Shown piece after piece: positions 35,920 through 43,067 of a stretch of DNA of 64,000 nt; within the stretch, counting starts at the first letter, position 1; every line of letters starts with the position of its first letter. The notes under the pieces are model-generated. The model saw nothing but the letters and a program-made list of their open reading frames with translations, searched no databases and had not been told where the DNA came from. Location: assembly GCA_035689115.1 (NCBI GenBank), contig DASSMA010000049.1, positions 37,345-101,344 of the forward strand, written 5' to 3'. This DNA comes from JAHFUS01 sp035689115 (lineage in GTDB: Bacteria; Actinomycetota; Acidimicrobiia; Acidimicrobiales; GCA-2861595). Both the position numbers and the translations under genes were made by a program.

Positions 35920-37134
35920 GTGGCCGACACCTACACCTACAAGGTCCGCGACAAGCAGGGCAAGGTCCAGCAGGGCGAGTTGGAGGCGGACAGCACCAAG
36001 CTGGTCGTCGACCGCCTGCGCCAGATGGGCTACGTGCCCATCGCGGTCGAGAAGAAGAAGGGCGCGGCGGGCTCCAAGGAGCTCCACATCTTCAAGCCGA
36101 AGGCCAAGCTGAAGGACCTGGCCGTCTTCAGCCGCCAGTTCGCGGTGATGATCAACTCGGGCCTGTCGCTCCTCCGTGCCCTCTCGATCCTCGAGAAGCA
36201 GACCGAGAGCAAGGTCCTCGCCGAGGTGGTCGGCGTCGTCCGCCATGACGTCGAGAACGGTGCGTCGCTCTCGGCCGCCCTCGCCAAGCACCCGAAGACG
36301 TTCAACAAGCTGTACGTGGCCATGGTGCGGGCCGGCGAGACGGGCGGCGTGCTCGACTCGGTGCTCATCCAGCTGGCGACCACCATCGAGAAGCAGGTGG
36401 AGCTGCGCCAGAAGGTGAAGTCGGCCATGACGTACCCGGTGGCCGTCCTCTGCCTGGTGCTGCTGATCGTCACGGCGATGCTGCTGTTCGTCGTCCCGAC
36501 GTTCAAGGGCCTCTACGCCGACCTGAACGGGACGCTGCCCCTCCCGACGCGCATCCTGCTCGACATCTCCGAGATCCTCAAGAAGTGGTTCCCGCTCGTG
36601 GTGATCGCCCAGGTCGGCCTGGTGTGGGCGTTCAAGCGGTGGATCGCCACCGACAAGGGCCGGGGCATCTGGGACGTGTTCAAGCTGCGCATCCCGATCT
36701 TCGGCACCCTGGTCCACAAGACCGCCCTCGTCCGCTTCTCCCGCACGCTCGCCAGCCTCCTCCGGGCCGGCGTGCCGATCCTCGAGTCGCTGGACATCAC
36801 GAGCGAGACCGTCGGCAACACGGTGATGGTCAATGCGGTCAAGGACGTGGCGTCCGGCGTCCAGCGAGGCGAGTCCATGGGCCTGCCCATGTCGAAGCAC
36901 GAGATCTTCCCGCCCATGGTCGTCCAGATGCTCTCCGTGGGTGAGGAGACGGGCGCCGTCGACACCATGCTCGACAAGGTGGGCGAGTTCTACGAGCAGG
37001 AGGTCGAGGCGACCGTCGATGCGCTGACGTCCCTCCTCGAGCCCATCCTCATCGTGGTGATGGGCGGCGCAGTGGGCGGCATGGTCATCGCCCTGTACAT
37101 GCCGATGTTCAACATCATCAACCTCATCAAGTAG
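35920..37134 (+). CDS. pilC: Type IV pilus inner-membrane platform protein PilC
   Basis: 404 residues with a GTG start and the ribosome site AAAGGAG. Two GspF domains are visible: LKDLAVFSRQFAVMINSGLS at about 66-85 and VRFSRTLASLLRAGVPILESL in the second half. Membrane helices lie at about 170-190, 225-245 and 375-395, the last ending MPMFNIINLIK. PilC is the rotor-like platform that links PilB and PilT to the growing fibre. The GEMM riboswitch region follows the stop. Confidence 0.95.
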   Translation: MADTYTYKVRDKQGKVQQGELEADSTKLVVDRLRQMGYVPIAVEKKKGAAGSKELHIFKPKAKLKDLAVFSRQFAVMINSGLSLLRALSILEKQTESKVLAEVVGVVRHDVENGASLSAALAKHPKTFNKLYVAMVRAGETGGVLDSVLIQLATTIEKQVELRQKVKSAMTYPVAVLCLVLLIVTAMLLFVVPTFKGLYADLNGTLPLPTRILLDISEILKKWFPLVVIAQVGLVWAFKRWIATDKGRGIWDVFKLRIPIFGTLVHKTALVRFSRTLASLLRAGVPILESLDITSETVGNTVMVNAVKDVASGVQRGESMGLPMSKHEIFPPMVVQMLSVGEETGAVDTMLDKVGEFYEQEVEATVDALTSLLEPILIVVMGGAVGGMVIALYMPMFNIINLIK

Positions 37135-37190
37135 GGCAAAACGGTCTCAAGTCGGGAGGGCTACCTGCCGACAACTGAGAGGCGAGCAAA

Positions 37191-37280
37191 CTTCTGACAA
37201 AGGCAAACCCGCCGGAATGCGGGGACGCAAAGCCACGGGGCCGGTCCTCCCGCAAGGGAGAAGGTCAGCCGGGCTGCCTG
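37191..37280 (+). ncRNA. GEMM-I cyclic-di-GMP riboswitch upstream of the major pilin
   Basis: Conserved blocks match GEMM-I: GGCAAACC (37202-37209), a P2 stem CCCGC/GCGGG, GGACGCAAAGCC (37223-37234), a P3 arm with CCTCCCGCAAGGGAG ending in a GCAA loop, and the 3' block CAGCCGGGCTGCC (37266-37278). The base aligning with G20 of the Vibrio Vc2 aptamer is G, whereas known 3',3'-cGAMP-selective members have A; so cyclic-di-GMP is the predicted ligand. It lies about 95 bases before the first pilin. Two small hairpins downstream (CACCGG/CCGGTG and GCGAG/CTCGC) may form the expression platform. Confidence 0.85.
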
Positions 37281-37375
37281 GAGGCGGCGACACCGGTGAT
37301 GTCCGGTGCGGAACCGAGAGGCGAGGGGATCGGCTCGCACCATCCATTGACATCACCACAAGGAGAACTACGAGA

Positions 37376-37891
37376 ATGCTCGATGTCCTGCGGAAGCAGA
37401 ACGACGAGGAGGGCTTCACCCTCATCGAGCTGATGGTCGTCGTGCTGATCATCGGCATCCTGCTCGCCATTGCCGTCCCGACCTTCCTCAAGGCGCAGAA
37501 CAACGCCAAGACCAAGGCCGCCACGTCCAACGTCCGCACCTCCCTCAGCTCGATGAAGACCGTCTACACCGACGTCCAGAGCTACGACAGCGCCAGCATC
37601 ACCACCTCGGTCCTGAAGGCCGCCGAGCCCTCGCTGGGCTGGCAGACCGGCGCCTCGACCGCTCCCGACCAGATCAGCTACGCCTTCGGCTCCGCCACCG
37701 CCCCCGGCGACACCGTCGGCCTGGCCGTCCTGTCGAAGCTCGGTGACTGCTTCTACATCAAGGACAGCGTCAACCCGACCACCGGTGGCACCACCTTCGG
37801 GCGGGTCAACGCCGCTGCCGCCGGCAGCTGCACCGGCACCAACGCCCTCACCGGCGCCACCTCGGCCAGCCCGTCGGCCGCCAACTGGTAG
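37376..37891 (+). CDS. pilA: Type IV major pilin, copy 1
   Basis: 171 residues from an ATG with AAGGAG about 10 bases upstream. The short leader MLDVLRKQNDEEG ends in the prepilin peptidase site, cut before FTLIELMVVVLIIGILLAIA; Glu5 of the mature protein is kept. A helical stalk KAQNNAKTKAATSN leads to a globular domain with two cysteines (GDCFYIKD and GSCTGT) forming a probable disulfide. It lies under the riboswitch and is closed by a strong hairpin. It is very similar to the next gene. Confidence 0.95.
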   Translation: MLDVLRKQNDEEGFTLIELMVVVLIIGILLAIAVPTFLKAQNNAKTKAATSNVRTSLSSMKTVYTDVQSYDSASITTSVLKAAEPSLGWQTGASTAPDQISYAFGSATAPGDTVGLAVLSKLGDCFYIKDSVNPTTGGTTFGRVNAAAAGSCTGTNALTGATSASPSAANW

Positions 37892-37913
37892 GCCACGCCG
37901 TTCCAGTAACGAG

Positions 37914-37943
37914 CTGCGGGCGGGGCTTCGGCCCCGCCCGCAG
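37914..37943 (+). terminator. Strong hairpin after pilin copy 1
   Basis: A perfect 13-bp stem (CTGCGGGCGGGGC) is closed by the stable loop TTCG, 22 bases after the stop. TTGCGTCTT follows. It is likely to limit read-through into the second pilin. Confidence 0.8.
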
Positions 37944-38057
37944 TTGCGTCTTCGGCGAGACCGGCGGTCGCCCGGATATGGGTGGAGCGTGCGACGCCGC
38001 CGGATCGCCCGGACGAGATCCGACTCGAACATCGCAAGAAGGAGCACCCACCCTGCC

Positions 38058-38573
38058 ATGGCCGAACCACAGCGCCGGAGGAGCGACGAGGAGGGCTTCA
38101 CCCTCATCGAGCTGATGGTCGTCGTGCTGATCATCGGCATCCTGCTGGCCATCGCCGTCCCCACCTTTCTCAAGGCGCAGAACAACGCCAAGACCAAGGC
38201 GGCCACGTCCAACATCCGTGCGTCGTTGAGCTCGATGAAGACGATCTACGCCGACCAGCAGAGCTACGACGCCACCACCATCACGGCCACCATCCTGAAG
38301 GCGGCCGAGCCGTCGATCGGCTGGCAGGCCGCCGCCTCGACCGTCCCCGAGCAGATCAGCTACGCCTTCGGCGCCGCCACCGCACCGGGAGACACCGTGG
38401 GACTGGCGGTCATGTCCAAACCCGGCGACTGCTTCTACATCAGGGACAGCGTCAACCCGATCACCGGCGGCACGACCTTCGCCCGTATCGACGCCAGCCT
38501 GAACCCGACGTGTACGGGCCTCCAGGCCCTGACCACGGCAACGTTGCCCAGCCCCAACGCCGCCGGCTGGTAG
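38058..38573 (+). CDS. pilA: Type IV major pilin, copy 2
   Basis: 171 residues, exactly the length of copy 1. The leader MAEPQRRRSDEEG differs, then the first 45 mature residues are identical. The globular domain diverges by conservative changes but keeps both cysteines. The start ATG has AAGGAG 13 bases upstream, a longer spacing than copy 1, and no riboswitch is present between the genes, so expression may be lower or separately controlled. A 13-bp hairpin closes the gene. Confidence 0.94.
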   Translation: MAEPQRRRSDEEGFTLIELMVVVLIIGILLAIAVPTFLKAQNNAKTKAATSNIRASLSSMKTIYADQQSYDATTITATILKAAEPSIGWQAAASTVPEQISYAFGAATAPGDTVGLAVMSKPGDCFYIRDSVNPITGGTTFARIDASLNPTCTGLQALTTATLPSPNAAGW

Positions 38574-38593
38574 CCCAGCCGCCGTACCGACCA

Positions 38594-38622
38594 GCGGCGG
38601 GCAGGCTCAGCCTGCCCGCCGC
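38594..38622 (+). terminator. Hairpin after pilin copy 2
   Basis: A perfect 13-bp stem (GCGGCGGGCAGGC) with loop TCA begins 20 bases after the stop. No T-run follows, as is usual for GC-rich actinobacteria. Confidence 0.75.
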
Positions 38623-38638
38623 CCGTCCGCGCACCTTC

Positions 38639-38644
38639 TAACCT
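38639..38644 (+). promoter_or_regulatory. -10 box TAACCT before the prepilin peptidase gene
   Basis: TAACCT ends 8 bases before the GTG. No ribosome-binding site is present, so this gene appears to have its own leaderless promoter behind the pilin terminator. Confidence 0.45.
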
Positions 38645-38652
38645 CCGCTCCC

Positions 38653-39423
38653 GTGACCGCCGCCGCCGTCGTCGTCTCCGCCGTGCTCGGTCTGGCCGTC
38701 GGGTCCTTCCTCAACGTCGTGATCTACCGCGTGCCGAGGAAGGAGTCCGTCGTCAAACCCCGGTCCCGCTGCCCGGGGTGCGGTACCACCCTGGCCGCCC
38801 GCGACAACATCCCAGTCGTGTCGTGGGTGCTGCTCCGGGGGAAGTGCCGGACGTGCGGCGAGCCCATCTCGCCGCGCTACCCGCTGGTGGAGCTGGGTAC
38901 CGCCGCTGTCTTCGCCATCGTCGCCGCCCGCATCGGCCCGCATGCCGTCCTCCCGGCGTTCCTGGTCGTCATGGCCGGGTTGGTGGCGATCTCCGCCGTC
39001 GACCTCGAGCTCTTCATCGTCCCGAACCGGATCCTGTACCCCACGCTGTTCGTCGCCGCCCCGCTGCTCGTGATCGCCGCCGCCGTCGACGGCGACTGGC
39101 ACCGGCTGCTCACCGCCGCCATCGGCGGGGCGATCGGGTGGGGCCTGCTCTTCGCCATCCACATGGTGAGCCCGGCTGGCATGGGCTTCGGCGACGTGCG
39201 CCTGGCCGGGCTCATCGGCATGCTGCTGGGGTGGCTGTCGCTCGGCCACGTCCTCGTCGCCCTGTTCCTCGGCTTCGCCACCGCCGCCCTCGTCGGGGTC
39301 GTCCTCATCGCGGTAGGCGTCAAGTCCCGCAAGGACAAGCTCCCCTTCGGCCCGTTCCTCGCCCTCGGCGCCCTTCTCGCCGTGCTGTTCGGGACGGCCC
39401 TCATCGCCGCCTACGGCGTCTGA
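38653..39423 (+). CDS. pilD: Prepilin peptidase / N-methyltransferase
   Basis: 256 residues with a GTG start. The N-terminal methylase part has GSFLNVVIYRVPR and the two zinc pairs CPGC and CRTC. The aspartic protease part in the membrane has its catalytic residues in ISAVDLELFIVPN and in the family motif GMGFGDVRLAGLIG. About seven membrane helices are visible. It removes the leader peptides of the pilins encoded on both sides and methylates the new N-terminus. Confidence 0.96.
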   Translation: MTAAAVVVSAVLGLAVGSFLNVVIYRVPRKESVVKPRSRCPGCGTTLAARDNIPVVSWVLLRGKCRTCGEPISPRYPLVELGTAAVFAIVAARIGPHAVLPAFLVVMAGLVAISAVDLELFIVPNRILYPTLFVAAPLLVIAAAVDGDWHRLLTAAIGGAIGWGLLFAIHMVSPAGMGFGDVRLAGLIGMLLGWLSLGHVLVALFLGFATAALVGVVLIAVGVKSRKDKLPFGPFLALGALLAVLFGTALIAAYGV

Positions 39424-39479
39424 CGGACGGCGCCGGCCGCCCGGCGCCGCCCCCTGGGGGTGTCATCAGCTCGGGCCGG

Positions 39480-39487
39480 TTCGATAT
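39480..39487 (+). promoter_or_regulatory. TTCGATAT box before the first minor pilin gene
   Basis: TTCGATAT ends 8 bases before the ATG at 39496, the same distance as the GCCGATAT box before pilT. No ribosome site is present. A shared promoter type is inferred. Confidence 0.3.
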
Positions 39488-39495
39488 CGCCCGCG

Positions 39496-40842
39496 ATGAC
39501 TATCAACCCCACCGTCCGACCGGCCGAAACCATGACCGTGCGAAACCAGCGGTCCCGATCGGCCCCTCGTCGTCGCGCCCGGGAAGACGACGGCGGGTTC
39601 ACGCTCATCGAACTGGCGGTCGCAGTCGGGATGGCGGGCTTCGTGTTCGCCGCCCTGGCTGCCGTCCTCGGCCAGAGCCTGAAGGTGCTCGCCGTGTCGA
39701 AGTCCCGGTCCCACGGCAACGAGATTGCGACGCAAGGTATCGAGGACCTCCAGCGCCTGGCGTACCCGGCGCTCGGAGTGTGCTCGCCGGCGACGAGCCC
39801 TCCGGAGGGCTTCTCCTCCCCGGCGGCACCCCTCAACTGCCCCGCTCCGGTGCCGGCCGGCTACGGCGACGACCCTTGCAACGTCACGACGGCGGGCGCA
39901 GGCATCCCGAAGTCGTCCTACACCTGCACCGAGCTCAACATCGCCTACAACGTCCGCAGGTACGTGGCATGGGGTGATCCCGGCCACACCACGAAGCGGA
40001 TGGCGGTGTTCGTGAACTGGACCGACGCCATGGGCCGCCACGAGGTCTCCCAGCAGAGCTCCCTGCGGGCTCCCGGCCAGGCGGACATCTACGGCCTCGA
40101 CCCGCCGCAGTTCACCGCACCCGTCTCGGTCTCGCCCAGCACGGTGATCACCAACGCCGACGGCACGCTGCCGTCCGGGACCACCGTGCTCGTCCAGGCC
40201 ACCACGCTGAACCTGGCGACCGGCGACCGGGTGTTCGCCGTCTTCAACACGATCGACACCGACGGCAACTCGATCACCTCCTCGAAGGCGCTCACCTCGA
40301 CCGACGGCAACAACTGGTCGACCTCCATCTCGAACTCGGACGGGTTCCAGTTCCCTCCGGGCACGCTCTTCTTCAGCGTCTCGGCCATCCGCAACGACGA
40401 CGGCAAGGCCAACGCCGCCTTCGCCTCGTCGGCGAACAAGTTCTGCTCGCCGCCCGACACCACGTGCAGCTCCGGGAGCTACCCGGCGTTCTCCTCGGTC
40501 GACGCCCAGCCCTCGGCCAACGGGCCGAACATCCTCGTCGACTCCGGTGGCACGCTGGTCCCCGGGTCGATCGACCTGACGGCGAGCACGACCAACACGA
40601 CGTCGGCCGACACCGTGTCGGTCGCCTTCCAGACGTCGGCCGGCACGGTGACCGTCCTCCTCCAGTCGACGTCGCCGGGGTGCGACGCATCGAGCACCTG
40701 CACCTGGTCCGGGTCCGTCACCCAGAGCGCCGGCTACGGGTTCGCCACGGGCACCCGCAAGTTCTACTTCACGGTCAGCTCGGCGACCTCGGGGTCGACG
40801 GGTGCGCTGGCCTCGAGCGACAAGGTGTTCCAACTCCAATGA
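39496..40842 (+). CDS. Minor pilin-like protein, large
   Basis: 448 residues from ATG 39496; an ATG at 39532 would shorten the leader to 22 residues and is also possible. A basic leader ends DDGG and is cut before FTLIELAVAVGMAGFVFAAL, a class III signal with Glu5. The exposed part is large for a minor pilin: a Cys-rich segment (about 90-140), then two beta-rich Ser/Thr-rich modules with FTAPVSVSPSTVITNADGT and GSIDLTASTTNTTSADTV that look Ig-like. It may act at the pilus tip as a priming or adhesive subunit. Its stop overlaps the next ATG. Confidence 0.8.
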   Translation: MTINPTVRPAETMTVRNQRSRSAPRRRAREDDGGFTLIELAVAVGMAGFVFAALAAVLGQSLKVLAVSKSRSHGNEIATQGIEDLQRLAYPALGVCSPATSPPEGFSSPAAPLNCPAPVPAGYGDDPCNVTTAGAGIPKSSYTCTELNIAYNVRRYVAWGDPGHTTKRMAVFVNWTDAMGRHEVSQQSSLRAPGQADIYGLDPPQFTAPVSVSPSTVITNADGTLPSGTTVLVQATTLNLATGDRVFAVFNTIDTDGNSITSSKALTSTDGNNWSTSISNSDGFQFPPGTLFFSVSAIRNDDGKANAAFASSANKFCSPPDTTCSSGSYPAFSSVDAQPSANGPNILVDSGGTLVPGSIDLTASTTNTTSADTVSVAFQTSAGTVTVLLQSTSPGCDASSTCTWSGSVTQSAGYGFATGTRKFYFTVSSATSGSTGALASSDKVFQLQ

Positions 40843-41465
40843 CCAGGCACGAGGACGGCTTCACCGCCGTCGAGATGGTCGTCACCGTCGCGGTGATGTC
40901 CATCGTGACCTTCATGCTGCTCGGGTTCCTCGACAGCAGCACCAAGCTCACCACCCGGGCGGCCCTCCACACCAGGGCCCAACAGGACTCCGAGCGGGCG
41001 CTGCGGGTGGTCACCGAGGACCTGCGCGCCGCCAACCCGATCACCGGTGCGCCGTGTGCGGGCGGGTACGGCGACTGCGTGTCGTTCACCGTGCCCAGCG
41101 TCACCCAGACGGGCCGGGACTGCGAGAAGACGGTCTACACCTACGTCCGTTCCGGGACGACGCTCACCCGCAGCCTCACCGAGAACACGTGGAACGGCAC
41201 GGGCTGCTCGGTGACCCGGCAGATCACCAACCTGCCGATCCTCACCGGCCTGGCGAACGCCAGCGTCTCGCCCGCCCAGCCGATGTTCACCTACTACGAC
41301 GACAAGGGCGTGCAACTCGACCCCGCGACGCAGTCCGGCTACATCCCCCGGAAGCCGGACCAGGGCGGCGCGGCCGAGGTCAAGCTCAACCTCGTCGTCA
41401 AGTTCATGACCGGCGTTCCCGAGCTGCGGCTGTCCAGCATCGCCACGCTTCGCAACAACCGTTAG
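40839..41465 (+). CDS. Minor pilin-like protein (PilW/GspJ type)
   Basis: 208 residues, ATG overlapping the previous stop (ATGA). The leader MTRHEDG is cut before FTAVEMVVTVAVMSIVTFML; Glu5 is kept. The helix is followed by TRAQQDSERALRVVTEDLRA, a PilW/GspJ-like pattern, then a globular domain with cysteines at GAPCAGGYGDC and TGRDCEK. It probably belongs to the initiation complex at the pilus tip, with the proteins from both adjacent genes. Confidence 0.82.
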   Translation: MTRHEDGFTAVEMVVTVAVMSIVTFMLLGFLDSSTKLTTRAALHTRAQQDSERALRVVTEDLRAANPITGAPCAGGYGDCVSFTVPSVTQTGRDCEKTVYTYVRSGTTLTRSLTENTWNGTGCSVTRQITNLPILTGLANASVSPAQPMFTYYDDKGVQLDPATQSGYIPRKPDQGGAAEVKLNLVVKFMTGVPELRLSSIATLRNNR

Positions 41466-41468
41466 GAG

Positions 41469-42872
41469 ATGTCACCGATGAGGACGAGGCCCGCCGACGA
41501 GCGGGGCAGCATCCCGATCATGATGACGATCATCCTGGTGGTGAGCGCCCTCGTCATCACCACGCTGGAGACCGTGGACGTCGGGCTCCGGAACAGCCGG
41601 CGCGCCGGCGACTCGGCGAACGCCCTCCAGGTCGCCGACGCCGGCGTCAACGACGCCATCCAGCAGACGCCGACCATTCCCCGCACGACGATGACCTTCA
41701 CCCGGTCGGGGAGCCTGGGCTCGAGCGGGACCTACACCTACACGGCGACGCGCGACCCGATCCGGATCGACCTGTGGCACATCGACGTCCTCGGCACGGA
41801 CCAGACCGGCCTGCGGCGCCACCTGCAGGTCGACGCCATCCCGGCCAGCGTGTTCAACAGCCCGCTGTTCGTCAATTCGGGCCTCAACCTGGCCTCCGGC
41901 GTGTCGCTCGACAGCTTCAGCAACGGGACGTCGGCCGCCAGCCTGTGCACGGGCAAAGGCATCCTGGGGACGAACACCCCGAACACCATGAGCTTCGGCA
42001 ACAACGGCCAGGGCCAGGGCGTCAACAACTGCAAGAAGCTGCTGAACATCGACCCGACCTGGGACTACTCGATGGACGGCTGCACGTCCTTCGGCGACGG
42101 CTCCCAGGCGCTGCCGCCGATCGGGACCGGGCAGTGCCCGCCCGAGCCGGCGACCTTCAAGACCTTGCCGAAGCCCTTCACGCCGGCCCGGGTGTACGCG
42201 CCCGGGACCTCGAGCAACCCGACGCCGGCCGACTACTGGGGCACCTCGCTCATCTGCGACCCGACGGCGGCCCCGACCACCGACCCGAACCCCGGCGCCG
42301 CCAACCGCACGGTGACGTCGCTGCTGGGCGGGAAGATCTACTACTACTCGACGGTCGAGCTGCGCGGCGGGTGCACGGTCACCAACCCCCTGCTCAACGC
42401 GCTCGGCGGCATCAACATCGACAAGCCGACCTACGTCTACGGCGTCACCCGGATCGACATCGGGAACCGCAACGGCCAGGGCGGCTGGGTGAACACCCCG
42501 CCGCAGGGCAACACCGTTGCCTGCGGCCCGACCGCCACGACGTCGCAGCAGGACGGTCGCGGCAACCCCGGCTACTTCTACTGTCCGCTGTGGTCCGCCG
42601 GGCTGCGCGTCCGGATGCTCAGTGCGTCCGGCGGCGGCACGAACAGCAGCGTGGTGAACATCCGTTCCAGCGGGACCAAGTTCTGGGGTGCGGTGGAGGT
42701 GCCGAGCGGCACCTTCACGCTCACCGGCTCGCAGATCGAGGTCTGGGGTGCAGCATCGTCGAACTCGGCGTCGTCCAACGCCCAGTTCACGTGGCACTTC
42801 GACGACGCCCTGGTGACCGTCACGCACGGCCAGTACGGCGTCGCCAGCTGGCGCGAAGCACCGCTTCGCTGA
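41469..42872 (+). CDS. PilX-like pilus assembly protein
   Basis: 467 residues; start at 41469 or the ATG at 41478. The N-terminus DERGSIPIMMTIILVVSALV resembles PilX/GspK-type proteins, which lack the Phe-Thr-Leu start and begin with a small residue after Gly. LQVADAGVNDAIQQ is the usual PilX-like motif after the helix. A long exposed domain has eight or more cysteines and a beta-rich C-terminus with GTFTLTGSQIEVWG. It may cap the tip complex. It closes the minor pilin group; a hairpin follows. Confidence 0.78.
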   Translation: MSPMRTRPADERGSIPIMMTIILVVSALVITTLETVDVGLRNSRRAGDSANALQVADAGVNDAIQQTPTIPRTTMTFTRSGSLGSSGTYTYTATRDPIRIDLWHIDVLGTDQTGLRRHLQVDAIPASVFNSPLFVNSGLNLASGVSLDSFSNGTSAASLCTGKGILGTNTPNTMSFGNNGQGQGVNNCKKLLNIDPTWDYSMDGCTSFGDGSQALPPIGTGQCPPEPATFKTLPKPFTPARVYAPGTSSNPTPADYWGTSLICDPTAAPTTDPNPGAANRTVTSLLGGKIYYYSTVELRGGCTVTNPLLNALGGINIDKPTYVYGVTRIDIGNRNGQGGWVNTPPQGNTVACGPTATTSQQDGRGNPGYFYCPLWSAGLRVRMLSASGGGTNSSVVNIRSSGTKFWGAVEVPSGTFTLTGSQIEVWGAASSNSASSNAQFTWHFDDALVTVTHGQYGVASWREAPLR

Positions 42873-42880
42873 TCCGGGCG

Positions 42881-42900
42881 GGGCACCGTCGAAGGTGCCC
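42881..42900 (+). terminator. Hairpin after the PilX-like gene
   Basis: GGGCACC, loop GTCGAA, GGTGCCC, within a wider GC-rich pairing region 42871-42913. It lies 8 bases after the stop. The remaining gap to pilM (to 43067) holds no convincing gene. Confidence 0.5.
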
Positions 42901-43067
42901 GCGCGCCCCGATCCGGGGCGATAGCCCCATCGCAGGAAGCACGCCGAAGAAGCGGTCAATGGCCCGTACCGGCGTGCCGAGAACCTTTGTGTTGGTCGAA
43001 CCAGGCGCACGAGCGTCTGTGATCGGAGGGTGGAAATGGAGCAGGTTGGAAGCGAGGGGGACGGCTG

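Noticed and set aside
37191..37280. GEMM RNA as a 3',3'-cGAMP-sensing variant
   Set aside because: Known cGAMP-selective members, such as those of Geobacter, have A at the ligand-contact position that is G here, so cyclic-di-GMP is favoured.
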